From Trichomonas vaginalis G3 (Eukaryota; Parabasalia; Trichomonadida; Trichomonadidae), in contig NC_067208.1 in the NCBI RefSeq assembly GCF_026262505.1, positions 15,075,962-15,139,961 of the forward strand: DNA of 64,000 bases, given 5' to 3'. The notes beneath the pieces were generated by a model. The model was not told the DNA's origin, made no database searches, and was given only the letters and a program-made list of their open reading frames with translations. A program made the position numbers and the translations under genes. Positions 1 to 9,655 of the stretch are shown here, piece after piece (position 1 is the stretch's first letter; the number at the start of each line of letters is the position of its first letter).

Positions 1-427
1 TTTCCTCATTTGGGTCTTTAAACTTCGAATTTATATACTCATTTATAGCATTGTACTTCAAAACCCTTCTTTGGTACTTCTTTATCCAATCTAACAACTC
101 AGAGTCTTTTATACATACTAACTTAGACTTCTTTATAATATCTTTGAACGAATTGACGGTTTGGTCAAATTGACCAGAAGTACTACAAATGACAACTAAC
201 TCATAGAATGGGTTCTTCTCATCTAGTTCTTGTTGTTGTGCAGCCATTTTAAGATAAGTGAAAGTCTTACCCGACCCAGGTGGTGCAATTAGACCTGTTA
301 TACCATTCTGAGCAAATAAGAACTTGTCATGTATGGGTTTTATCTGAGCATTTTCCAATTTCACCTTGTTCTTATTTAAAACATTCTCAAATTTTTTGTC
401 AATGTCAGCAAACTTTTTTTCTAACAT
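1..427 (-). CDS. Packaging ATPase of the Maverick-like element (partial, C-terminus beyond the window)
   Basis: The frame is open from an ATG at 427 down to base 1, giving the first 142 residues of a longer protein. A Walker A motif, APPGSGKT, lies around residues 51-58, preceded by a hydrophobic strand (TGLIA) and followed by a helix. Next come a predicted beta strand (LVVIC) and an STSGQFDQ stretch, the layout of A32/FtsK-HerA-type DNA packaging ATPases of Polintons and large DNA viruses. That family pumps DNA into capsids. The catalytic Walker B region would lie outside the window. It is divergent from the gene starting at 464 with only 36 bp between the start codons. No frameshift is seen in the part present. 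The family assignment rests on the P-loop context and neighbouring capsid genes, not on a full-length comparison. Confidence 0.7.
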   Translation of the reverse strand, partial: MLEKKFADIDKKFENVLNKNKVKLENAQIKPIHDKFLFAQNGITGLIAPPGSGKTFTYLKMAAQQQELDEKNPFYELVVICSTSGQFDQTVNSFKDIIKKSKLVCIKDSELLDWIKKYQRRVLKYNAINEYINSKFKDPNEE

Positions 428-463
428 ATTTTTAGAAAAATTAAAATTTTTATCTTTTAGAAA
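428..463. promoter_or_regulatory. Divergent intergenic promoter, 36 bp
   Basis: This A/T-only-like spacer separates the start codons of the ATPase (minus) and the 148-residue protein (plus), so both promoters must be inside it or overlap the coding ends. It contains a short A/T inverted repeat around AAAATTTT-type sequence. No clear initiator motif was identified. Confidence 0.35.
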
Positions 464-910
464 ATGTCTAGCGATTTCGCTATCTATATTCGAGACAAGC
501 TTTTCGACAGCAAAACATCTGTCGACCATAAAATCTTACATAGTGTAAACAAGAAAGGTGAATTTGTTCTAAAGTTCTGTTTCTGGGAATATGACAAGAA
601 CCATAAAACATTAAGCAGAGAAGTCTTAAAATTTGTCAATGACAGACTTGTTGACAGAGATGACGCCTCTTGGAGAGATGAAGTCCAACAAAACTTCTTA
701 GAATGCAAAGAAGACACATGCACTGTTCTTGAAGATGAAATAGAAAACAGAATAGAAGAGCTATTAAAGGACAAAGAACTTTTACAAAAATATGGTTCTG
801 AGAAGTTTGACATAACTCCACCAGAAAAGAAGAAGAGAGAAAAGAAAGAAAAGAAAGTAGAAGAAGAGAAGAAAGAACCAGTTCCAGAGAAGAAGAAATT
901 TGACATGTAA
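464..910 (+). CDS. Unrecognised 148-residue protein of the Maverick-like element
   Basis: An intact ATG-to-TAA frame. The first 110 residues are a mixed, probably alpha-helical domain with pairs of acidic and basic residues. The last 35 residues are almost entirely Lys and Glu (KKKREKKEKK then repeated E/K/P), ending KKKFDM. I do not recognise the family. The charged tail would suit nucleic-acid or capsid-interior contact, but that is only a guess. It is divergent from the ATPase and convergent with the 139-residue gene at 927-1346, with which it shares a palindromic 3' end. It is one of the few intact genes in this element arm. Confidence 0.6.
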   Translation: MSSDFAIYIRDKLFDSKTSVDHKILHSVNKKGEFVLKFCFWEYDKNHKTLSREVLKFVNDRLVDRDDASWRDEVQQNFLECKEDTCTVLEDEIENRIEELLKDKELLQKYGSEKFDITPPEKKKREKKEKKVEEEKKEPVPEKKKFDM

Positions 911-929
911 AAATAAAATTTTATTTTTA
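908..929. terminator. Perfect 22-bp A/T palindrome shared by two convergent gene ends
   Basis: The sequence from the TAA stop of the plus-strand gene to the TAA stop of the minus-strand gene is a perfect 22-bp palindrome made only of A and T. It offers the UAAA cleavage/polyadenylation signal known for T. vaginalis to both transcripts. Function is inferred from position and symmetry. Confidence 0.45.
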
Positions 930-1346
930 GAACATTTCTGGGTCAATGTCAATGTTCTCTTCCTCTTTAGGAGCAAACACTGGCTTAGACTCTAAAATCT
1001 TTTTACCCAATTTACCTTGAACTTCTACAACTTTAGACTCATAATATTCATAGTCGTCTGCTTTCTTTGGTTCATAAGGTATAACAAGTTTGTATGCTTT
1101 ACCTTCTTCGAGTTTTGAGAACCTTCTGTCAAAACTTTCTTTGACTGCTAACAAACCTTCTATGTCTAAGTCTTCAAATTTCGCACCATTTTTAGTCACA
1201 ATAGCAAACTTAACTGGTTCGATGTTCCAAACTTTGCTGAATGAAGACTTTTCAAAATGGTAGAAGTAAACATTCAAATATGTGAATGGGTCTAGTTCTT
1301 CTTTAAGTCCTGACATGTACTTGTTTACTGAGATGAATTTTGCCAT
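927..1346 (-). CDS. Unrecognised 139-residue protein of the Maverick-like element
   Basis: An intact frame from ATG at 1346. The protein looks globular, with alternating strands and helices, several aromatic residues in the first half and an acidic C-terminus (EEENIDIDPEMF). The acidic tail and size would fit a single-stranded-DNA-binding protein next to a replicative helicase, but no OB-fold signature can be shown by eye, so no function is assigned. It lies directly downstream (37 bp) of the SF3 helicase gene on the same strand and is convergent with the gene at 464-910. No breaks are seen. Confidence 0.55.
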   Translation of the reverse strand: MAKFISVNKYMSGLKEELDPFTYLNVYFYHFEKSSFSKVWNIEPVKFAIVTKNGAKFEDLDIEGLLAVKESFDRRFSKLEEGKAYKLVIPYEPKKADDYEYYESKVVEVQGKLGKKILESKPVFAPKEEENIDIDPEMF

Positions 1347-1383
1347 CTTTTTCTATCGGATAAAAAAAATATTTTTTTAAAAT

Positions 1384-2617
1384 TTACTCAGAAAAATTTT
1401 TCTTTGTATATACACCATTCTGAACATCTAAAAGACTTTTGACATTTGCCAAGAATGTTCGTTTAGACGCTGTCATATAACCATACTCTTGACAATATTG
1501 TTTATACGAATCGTACAATGACCTTTCATCTAAACACTCAAAGTCAGTTTCATCTATGAACAGTTCATATACACTCTTGTTTGCTTCTAACAATGTTTGT
1601 CTCTCTTCGGTATGTGGAATTTGTCTTGGATTGAACTTAGAAATATCTAATGTCATAAAATATGAAAACAAGTGGTTGTAAAAGTCAGATGTCAAAGTTT
1701 CTGCTAAGTCGTCAAAATATTCTGTATCTTGCATATGAGCTTCTGACGTTCTGACAACTACATATCTTCTGTCAGAACTTTCTAACTTCATCGGAACAAC
1801 ATTGTTTGAAACCATAACGAAGTTTGCAACATTTTCACAAACTCTTTGGTCTTTATATTTTCTTTCAACAACTCCAACTTTGTCTGTTATAAGACTCTTC
1901 AAAGCATCTGAGTTCAAAACTTTTGTTGTATCTATACTTTGAAGTTCGTTACATACTATAAGTTTCATATTCTCTATTGAAGAGTTAAATTTACCGCAGA
2001 TGTTTTCTAAGTTTGTCATATTAGGGTTCGAATAACCTTCTAACAGTTTGCACAAAATATCTGTAAAGAATGTGTTCTTACCAGTTCCTTGTTTTCCAAT
2101 TATAATGAGAGCAGTTTCATTTTTAGCACTTGGATGTTGTAAGATGTTGCAAACCAACATAAGATATACTCATAGACTCTTTCGTTTCCATTGCATATAA
2201 TTTCTTTGACATGGTCTAACCAAGCTTCTATAACATTTTCTTTCCATTCTACTTGTTCGTATTTATATCCAGTGAAGATAGAATAGAAGTTTGGAGAAGG
2301 TGTATAGAACTTATACCACGAACTGAAAAATCTTCTAACTTTGACAATAAGATATCCCAAGCATCTAACATCTTCATGCCAACTTGTACAACTTTTATTT
2401 TCTTAAGTTTCTGTTTACATTCTTGTTCTGAAACTATTGTTGCTCTTGGTTTGTTAAAGACAACATCCCATTCTTTCATAACATAACATTCTGGGGCAGA
2501 GTCGACATAAATGACTAAACGTTTCAAATTCTCGACTGCTTTGTTATAGTCTCGAAATGGACACATATTTCTGAATGTTTGGAAGTCATAAAAATCTGAA
2601 ACATCTATTCTGTACAT
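1384..2617 (-). pseudogene. D5-type SF3 (primase-)helicase, broken by two frameshifts
   Basis: Three overlapping minus-strand frames (2,617-2,249; 2,360-2,100; 2,160-1,384) read as one protein of about 410 residues starting at ATG 2,617. The last frame carries the SF3 core: Walker A GKQGTGKNT, a strand ending in IVCNEL that fits Walker B, an ERKYKD stretch and the sensor-type FVMVSNN strand followed by DRRYVVV. Just before it, the ILQHP segment is typical of D5-like/DUF5906 helicases, which unwind DNA for replication of large DNA viruses, virophages and some polinton-like viruses. The first break is a missing T in a T5 run near 2,330, and the second a missing A near 2,150. The N-terminal part shows no obvious primase motif. 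Neighbours are the probable penton gene upstream and a small unknown gene downstream. Confidence 0.75.
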
Positions 2618-2647
2618 TTTTATAAAAATAAAAAAAATATTTTTTTT

Positions 2648-3423
2648 TTATTCTTGACTTTGTTCTTTGAGCTATTTGTTGTTGAAGTTGTTCTTGTAAT
2701 ACAATACTTTCACCAGTTGCATCTTCCAATTCGAAACTTTCTGCCGTCATTGACAAATACATAGGACATAAAAGTTTTACAGGAACAAAGTTTGCGTCAA
2801 CTAAGGTTAAGTTTATGTTTGCTAAAGTGTTTGAGTTTACTAAAGCTGAAAACTCTGCATTCGAATGAACAATAGGCAAACCAGCAGAGAAAGTGTTGTT
2901 TTACGCATAAGTATCTTTTGGTCATAGTAGTTTCTGTCGACATTCGAATAACACTTTGAACCTAAGTTTGAAACAATATATAAAATAGGTGTGCTTAAAG
3001 TCAATGGAACAGACATTCCTTGTATGACACCTTTTCCTGTTTTATAGGAAACTGTTGGTAGTAAAAACCAGATATAAGTTTTGTATTATAGCTCATATTG
3101 TTTATAGTAAACTCAGTCGGACATCCAAACATAATGAAACCTGCTCTAGTTGCAGCACATGTTACACTCGTCCTTAAAGTATTAAATAAGTCAACAAAAC
3201 CTGTTTGGTGGTATATCTGAGTAAGTATCTTCAAAGGAGTATTTTTTACCATTCACAACAATAAAATCTTCTGGTGTCAAAAGAGCAAACAGGCTTTAGT
3301 CGTCATCGTGTTTAAGGTTAGTTTACAATATCGTCCTTGAGGACTTTGTAAGTTTGTTGTTATAGAATTATATGACTCAGGGTTTTTAGTCGTAATAGTA
3401 TAAACCATTGTGTCTTCTGCCAT
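2648..3423 (-). pseudogene. Probable penton-like minor capsid protein, multiply frameshifted
   Basis: Minus-strand reading begins at ATG 3,423 and passes through at least four frame changes before ending near 2,648. Recognisable pieces include beta-rich segments such as PLTLSTPILYIVSNL and NINLTLVDANFVPVKLL. The latter resembles the closing strands of single-jelly-roll penton proteins of polinton-like viruses, in which a Leu-x-Asp turn is followed by another strand. The C-terminus is Gln-rich. The size (about 255 residues) and position next to helicase and capsid genes fit a vertex protein. The assignment is an inference from strand pattern and context. The exact 3' end is uncertain because the last frame runs on toward 2,586 through an A/T run. 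Confidence 0.4.
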
Positions 3424-3427
3424 TTAC

Positions 3428-4011
3428 TTAGCAAATAAATTTTAATGAAATGTTGTGGTCGTCAAATATTTTTATGACGTCTGGGAAACTATACTTTAAG
3501 TTCAACGTTTCACCTCCTTTCATAACGTATATCTTGTCAATGACATTATATGAAACACCACAGCAACTAATGTCGGGTTCTATTTCTTTGATGTTTATAT
3601 CGTCTGCCTCTGTCAAAAGTTTCAATAGTTCTTTCAAAACTTCATGAGGTGCAATGACATATGAGTTCACTTTTACAGGGTTGTGTTCGACCAAGTTTAA
3701 CATTATACCTAAAGCTTGACAAATCTTCTCCTGAGTTTGAAGTTTGTCTTTCAGTTGTTGGTAGTCGTTTTCGAATATCTGCAACAGAACTTAAGTCTCT
3801 GCTAACTTCAGGGTATGTTGGTTGTTCTTTTAACAGGAACAATTGTTATACCATCTTGGTCTTCGTATGGTTTCCCCACTTCAACATCTCTGTCTTTGAC
3901 ATTGACAATAACACTTTGACTGTTTGTTTGAGTTGGTGAATTTAACTTCACATCTGCCACCGCCATTAAACCTTTTGAAACACTTACGCTTCTATTTTTC
4001 GGAAATGACAT
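3428..4011 (-). pseudogene. Unrecognised protein of the Maverick-like element, two frameshifts
   Basis: Three overlapping minus-strand frames form one product of about 190 residues. The N-terminal part, from ATG 4,011, is a low-complexity Ser/Val/Asn region. The first break, near 3,830-3,840, falls beside an A4 run, and the second lies near 3,780. The C-terminal part (3,784-3,428) is predicted helical (repeated K/Q/E with Leu), followed by a globular segment with a CC pair. No family is recognised. It ends 4 bp before the start of the penton-like gene, and is divergent from the plus-strand gene at 4,030 with 18 bp between the two starts. A small virion or assembly protein is plausible from context only. 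Confidence 0.5.
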
Positions 4012-4029
4012 TTTACTTCGAATAAAAAT

Positions 4030-4323
4030 ATGGACGTATTCGGATATCTCTTTGAATTGAAGCAAAACAAAGTTTACACACACAAACAATACAAATACAT
4101 TGACAGAATAGTTCTTTACACAAACAATGGAAAATGTTATAGAATAGCAGTCTTTGCTGAACCAAAATATTTTCATAAAGCAAAGAAAGTTGGTATAACT
4201 GAAATGGTGAAAGTTCTTGAAGCAGACAAAAATATAACAACAAAACTTACAGATATTTCTAAAGGTAAGTTTATAATACAATTTTTATGTCAAAACTGGT
4301 GTCATAACTATTTACGATGGTGA
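4030..4323 (+). CDS. Small unrecognised plus-strand protein, probably frameshifted near its end
   Basis: The frame opens at ATG 4,030 and encodes 97 residues. The first 80 residues form a plausible compact alpha/beta domain. The last residues look unnatural (a Cys/Trp-rich end), and another plus frame takes over near 4,280 and continues to a stop at 4,452. That second frame runs about 100 bp into the antisense of the capsid gene's 3' end, whose own frame there looks more natural. The true end is therefore uncertain, and one or two indels near 4,270-4,340 are likely. No function is recognised. Confidence 0.45.
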   Translation: MDVFGYLFELKQNKVYTHKQYKYIDRIVLYTNNGKCYRIAVFAEPKYFHKAKKVGITEMVKVLEADKNITTKLTDISKGKFIIQFLCQNWCHNYLRW

Positions 4324-4343
4324 GAAGTCAGTTCAAGAACAAC

Positions 4344-5943
4344 TTACTGACCTGCTGCCAAAATCTGCTCGATGGAAGCTGTCGTTATGCCAATCTGAGG
4401 AGCCCCAGCAGGTTTCATCGAACGAATCTTCAAAAGAGCATCTTCCGTGAAAAGTGCTATTGGTTGTAAACTTCTTTGCTTCAGTTCATCTGGACCGTCT
4501 CTGTCACCAGTATATTGTATTGAACTGTACCAACAGTTGAAATACCACCCATAAAGTCTTCTGAGTCACAAATGGAATGCCAAGCCAAAAGTTTGAACGG
4601 TCTCCATTTGTATATTGAGTTTTTTGACTTCCTGTATGGGTCCATACTTTCACATATGGCATAATAGAACTTGCATTTCAGGGTTAATGGTTGTTTGTGA
4701 AGTTGTTGTTAAAGTTCATAGCATCTAATGTCAAGTTGTATGACCTCATATCTTCAACTGTAGAATATTCTTCTCTTGGATAATATTTGCCATCTATGTT
4801 TATATGATATTTAATACCGGGGTTGTAGAAACAAGAATAGTCATTTATAGTTCGTCTGAACAGTACAACATAGTATCTGCGTGTTTCATTGCAGTTGTTT
4901 AAAGCAATATCTGTTCTTGCACCTGCGGTTCCTGGATTTTGGTTTCCAACTTCACCTGCAAAGTCTTTGACAGATATTTGGTGTATAGGGAACATAAGTG
5001 GAACTGCAATATATTTGGCAGCTAAAAGCATTTGAAATATCTGGTCCAACATATAGACTGCAAGTCTGCTTTCTATTCTCTTGCATTCAAACTGTTCGCA
5101 TGTAAACCTACTGGTCCCAAGCAGTTCCAGCAGCATTGAAATAATACTTTACTTCAGTGTTGAGTTTTGAGAAACCAAAGTCTAAGTCAACTTTGTCTTT
5201 GCAAAATTCGGCGAATGACGTTTGATTTGCTCCCTTTACGTCTGTAAGAGTGAATGGGTCTTGCGTTGGTGCAATGACTAAGTTATTTTTGCTTGGAGTA
5301 AGTTCGATAGAAATTTTTCCTGCCCAGTTTGGCAAGTATCTTAAAAACCTGAAGATGAGGAAAGATGACAAAGGAACTCTAAGTTTCAGTTTTACTTTAG
5401 TGGCAGCATTTCCATCTGAACCAGAAAGGTTAACATAAACTCCTGGAACGTTAGGGTCAAGTCTTCTTATTTTCTCAATAGTTGCATACTGGTCTGTTTG
5501 TTCTCTAGCTTGTGGTTGTACTGAGTTTCTCAAAGCGAACCATTCATAGTTTGCCCATGTTACTGTTTGAACTAAGTCAGAGTTAGAATATATCTTATAT
5601 CCCATGAAAACTTCTGGAGCATATTGGTATCCGACATAGAAAATTCCATTGCAACCTTCTTGTCAGACAACTTGGCAGAAGGTTTTATTTCAATGTCTTG
5701 TTCCACGTATAAGAATGAGTTGTCAATAAAATTATATTGAAACCTGTCGCAAGCAATATCTACTGTGTTGAAGAACCTTCCCAAACTCACCTACGTTTCC
5801 ATAAGAAACAGCAGTTGTATATTCGTAAGTTCCAGGAACTATTTCTGACCTTCTAATGGCATTGTCGCATTCGTTATACCATTCGGAAACATTTCCGTTC
5901 ATGGCATCCAAAACTGTTGGCGTTATATTCTGAGCGGCGACAT
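4344..5943 (-). pseudogene. Probable double-jelly-roll major capsid protein, multiply frameshifted
   Basis: Minus-strand pieces (about 5,943-5,770; 5,790-5,572; 5,605-5,108; 5,136-4,684; then two more frames to a TAA at 4,344) read as one protein of about 530 residues. This is the usual length of Polinton major capsid proteins. The segment LKLRVPLSSFLIFRFLRYLP followed by a strand ending ISIELTPSKN matches the pattern of double-jelly-roll capsid proteins, in which a proline-led loop precedes a helix and long strands. The beta-rich middle and aromatic-rich C-terminal half also fit. At least five single-base changes break it, including one within the first few codons. It would form hexon-like trimers of the virion. 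The assignment rests on length, strand pattern and the neighbouring packaging ATPase; I have no direct homology score. Confidence 0.6.
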
Positions 5944-5975
5944 TTCATATGGGTAAAAATATAGAATAGTTGGAT

Positions 5976-7480
5976 TTATGTGTCATAATAGAACCCACGT
6001 GGACCAAGCTTTACTTTCTTCCTGACTGAGTTTTTAACTCTTCTTTTTCCTTCATTGCCACTACTTTCACTAGATGAAGTTACTTCTTCACTACTTTCAC
6101 TTTGTTCTACTCTTCTCTTCTTCTTTGGTGTCGCTTTTGGTAACTTGCCCTCTGCTTTAAGTTGTAGCATCTTTGCCTCATGTTCACCTAGTATGTTGTA
6201 AATTTCCCATGTCCTTTTTGCCTTTGGGCTCTGGTCGCCCATCTCAGGTATCCTATATCCTAGAAAGAGTTTGTCATAGTTTGTATTTGAGTCTTCGCGT
6301 ATTGTTTGCATGACTCTTTCTGAGTTTCCGGTTCAAGCTCTTCAAAAGAGCTTGTCCATATGGAATAAGCTTGTTTTCCAAATATATGTTCTTGTAGCCA
6401 TTCTGGTTTTCTTTCCATGTTACCAACAATATCTTTTGTGAATGGGAAAGCTTTTACCCAACGTTTCAGTCTTGCGTCATTTATTTCTGTAGTTGGTTTT
6501 ATTTTGTCAAGGAACATGTTTTTCAATACTAACATTTCATTTGGTACTGTCCATTTGAGTTTTCTTAAATATTCATCCCTTCTCGGTTCATTGTCTGCAA
6601 AGTAAGTTTTTATGACATTTTGTAAACTTTCGTTTGCAAGGTCATGTACAATAGGTTCTCTCCTTCTCTATCCCTAACTTTCTTTCTAAACTCTTCACCA
6701 AATATACCATCTCTATGGTTCTGTGTAGTTCTTTGATAAATGTTCTAGAACGTCAGGTGTTATATTTCCATCAGCCATGTTCATTTCATACTGGTCCAAA
6801 ATATCTGCATGTTTCATATCTTTCAATGGCATTAAAGCCGCGCTGAAATACCAGCTAAATCTGGTTCACCATTGACTTCCATTGCGTCTACAACTTCTTG
6901 GAATTGTGGTTGTAAGTTTATGAACCACCTATCCGGGTTAGCTTTATGACCCCATCTCATTGTAGTTCCATAGTCTGCAGAAACAAAAGTAGGTTTGTTT
7001 CCATATTGGCTAGGTTCTGAATGAACTTTAAACAATGTTTCATTTCTATATGTTTTTGTTGAAATTTAACCTTTTATTTTCACCGAGTTCATTCCAAAGA
7101 TTGAACGTTATATGCTCGTAAGTAAAAAGGGTTGTTGTATTTGTGTACATTTCTTTCAGTACTTCCATTCTATGCTGAATTATTTTCATCTGGTGTTGGA
7201 GTCTTTTGTATGTCGGCAAACATTTTCGATTCTTCTTCTACATGTCAGCCGAATTTTTCTGTAGACTCTTGAAAGATTCCATATTCACCTCATACTCTTG
7301 TTGAGGGTTAAGATTTTTCGGCTGTTCCAAATCTTCATCTGGTTCTGTGAAGTTAGTTTCCAAAGGAGGGACTTGTTCGTTTCCTTCAGGCTCTTCTAGC
7401 TGTTTTTGCTGAACTATTTTTCATGTCTGGTTGTATCTGAACTTCTTCCTGTGGAGTTTCTTGTACCTATCTGCTGGCAT
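5976..7480 (-). pseudogene. Long structural-type protein of the Maverick-like element, multiply frameshifted
   Basis: From a probable ATG at 7,480 the minus strand reads as about 490 residues through at least five frame changes. Open pieces include 7,035-6,832, 6,535-6,260 and 6,311-5,976. The N-terminal third is acidic and Pro/Gln/Asn-rich. The middle is globular with many Trp and charged residues (for example DYGTTMRWGHKANPDRWF). The C-terminus is a Ser/Glu-rich linker flanked by Lys/Arg clusters (KKKRRV, KRRVKNSVRKKVK), suggesting nucleic-acid contact. No family is recognised. It follows the coiled-coil gene on the same strand and ends 33 bp before the capsid gene start, so it is probably part of the late or virion gene block. 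Confidence 0.5.
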
Positions 7481-7512
7481 TTCATATATTCCGAGACCGT
7501 TTTTAAAAAGTT

Positions 7513-9296
7513 CTATCTAGTCATCGGACTCATAAGCCTTTCTTCTTTCGTTCCGTCTTTATTTTTTACGCGTTTCATGAAGAGAGTTGAATTGTCATTT
7601 AGCTCTGACACCAAATATCTCGGAGTAAATTCAGTCATGTCATTTGGATGATATGCTATTAAATCATATCCCTTAGCGAGCTTGTATTTTCCAGGTTTGA
7701 AATTATATCCCGTTTGGTGCTGAGCCATAAAGCTAAATAGGTTCGGGTCAGTATTTCCTTCCTTGAACTTTCTAATAGCTTCTTTATATCTGTCACTAAA
7801 GTCAAGAGTATCTGGGTAACCATAGTCTTCTTTAAGCATTTTTAAGAAATCTTGGTTTCCTTGTTCTCTACTTCTTTTATGTCCTTGCTCTGTTTGTGGT
7901 TGTTGTTGTGCAGGGTTTTGAACTGTTGGTTGCTGTGCTGGTTGTGGAGGTGGTTGTTGTGCTGGTTGTTGTTGTTGTGCTGGATTTTGAACTGTTGGTT
8001 GTTGTGTTGGTTTTGGTGCATGCTTGTGTCTGTGTCCATGTGACGATGTAAATGTTTTAGGTAGTCCTGGTGCAGGTACTTCTCTTGGAGGGTTTGGTGG
8101 TATATAGGTTCCACTAGCTAGTATATAAGTTCCACCAGCTGGCACATATGTTCCATCTGCAGCATAGTGTCCTACCTGACTTTTCGTTTTTAAGAAAGCA
8201 TTTACTAGGTCTGTTTTGGTCTGTTGTAACTCTTTTTCTTGACTTTCCACAACAGTTGCTCTAACGGCGTCATAGGCACTTTGAACTGCCTGTCTCGTTG
8301 CTGCATCTGTTATTTTCGTCATATTTTGTGCTACTTCTCTTAACTCTTTGTCGAAACCTTCAGACTTCAGTTTCTTTCCAGATGAGAAGTCGTTCACTTT
8401 TTTCACCTTACTATGAAGAGCTTCGAAGGCGTTCTTAAAGTCAGCATTCATTAAAGCTTCATTTGAACTGTCTTCGTCCGCTTGTATTTTTGTCCTTATT
8501 GACCCTATAAGTTGGGCTGCTTTAGCGTTGGCTTGGGCATCTAACCAGTCATTGTTAGCTTTTATATATTCTGCGCTTTTCATTGCCTTTTGCATGGCTG
8601 CGTCGTTATTTTTACTTTCTTGTGCTAAGTTTTCATACTGTACGGTTTGGTTTTGCAACTGTAAAGTTTTTCTGCCTTTACATTTGCTTCAACTTCTTTT
8701 TTATACTCATCGCTATCCATATATGTCTTCAGGGCTTTTTGTTTTATCTCTTCATCTTTCAGTACTTTATATTGAGTAGTATGGTTTTTCAAATTTACAA
8801 CATCTTGTTCCATTTTTGCTACTTCTGCTGCTTTTTCTGACACTTTTTTCGCATATTCTCTGTACTTAGTTCTTTCAGTTGTTTTCTTCTTTCTTCTTTT
8901 CTCTACGTTTAACTCATTGAGTTTCTTTGTGTGTCTGTCATATTCTAGTTTCTTTTCGTTTTCACTTATTTGCTTCTGTATGTCTATGTTTGACTTTTTG
9001 ACATCTGATATTTGATTTTTGAGTGAACTCAAATTCATTTGACTTTGAGGGTTATAGGCTGTTCCGTCTGCAGCTCCACCATAGCCTGCCATTTTCGCTA
9101 AAAGTGCCGCTCTTAAACCTCCACTCTGTGCACCAAAAACTCGGTTTAAAAGCATAGGGTTGCTTGACATTTGTTGCAACATAGTGGGGTCATTCAGCAT
9201 TTGTTGTTGCAACTGTTGTTGTGGTGTCAGTTTTACTATTGGATGTTTCAATGCTCTCTTCCTCTTACGTATATTCTTACGTAGCTTACGTGGCAT
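7513..9296 (-). pseudogene. Coiled-coil and P/Q-rich protein of about 594 residues, one frameshift
   Basis: Two minus-strand frames (9,296-8,625 and 8,658-7,513) join into one protein. The switch point is an A5 run near 8,665, where one more A would restore the frame. The N-terminus is strongly basic (RKLRKNIRKRKR) and followed by Gln-rich sequence and an Ala/Gly-rich segment. Residues about 85-390 are long charged coiled coil. Then comes a repeated Pro-Gln region with near-identical units (PAQQPTVQNP twice) and a His-rich stretch (GHRHKH). The last 120 residues are globular. No enzymatic motif is seen. It is the first gene inside the element's right end. A tail, fibre or scaffold-like role is possible but unproven. 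Confidence 0.6.
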
Positions 9297-9570
9297 TTTA
9301 AGTGAAGTTAAAAATGGTTTTTGACAGATGTTTATATGACACTTTTTGTTCAGCTCAAAAAACTACTCGGTCAAAGTGTTGTCAGTTTTGTAAAATAACG
9401 GTCCTATCTCATTCTATAAGGGGGAAAGTCTTCTCAAAGTATACTTCCTTGGAACGCCTGTAACTTTTCCTGTAGCGACGATAGACCCTTACTTGTCCGG
9501 ACAAAGTTATACTATTTTGAGTGCTCTACAAAAAAAGTCAACGGCTGGCTCGTCCTCAAAAATTTTTTAT
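9297..9570. other. Non-coding terminal region of the Maverick-like element
   Basis: Between the first element gene and the terminal hairpins there is no credible open frame. The sequence is less AT-rich than host intergenic DNA. It probably holds promoter sequence for the minus-strand genes and part of the terminal inverted repeat, but the partner repeat is outside the window. Confidence 0.4.
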
Positions 9571-9655
9571 GGGCTAGAGGGCACGAAGTGCCTGGAGGCC
9601 CATCCCAAGAAAAAAAAACTTCAGGGCTAGAGGGCGCAACGCGCCTGGAGGCCCC
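9571..9655. repeat. Two GC-rich hairpins at the element terminus
   Basis: Two copies of an imperfect palindrome (9,571-9,601 and 9,624-9,655) share GGGCTAGAGGGC at the left and GCCTGGAGGCCC at the right. Inside the stem, one copy has AGGGCAC paired with GTGCCT and the other AGGGCGC paired with GCGCCT, so an A-T pair has become G-C on both sides. The loops also differ. Such GC-rich islands stand out in this AT-rich sequence. Confidence 0.75.
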
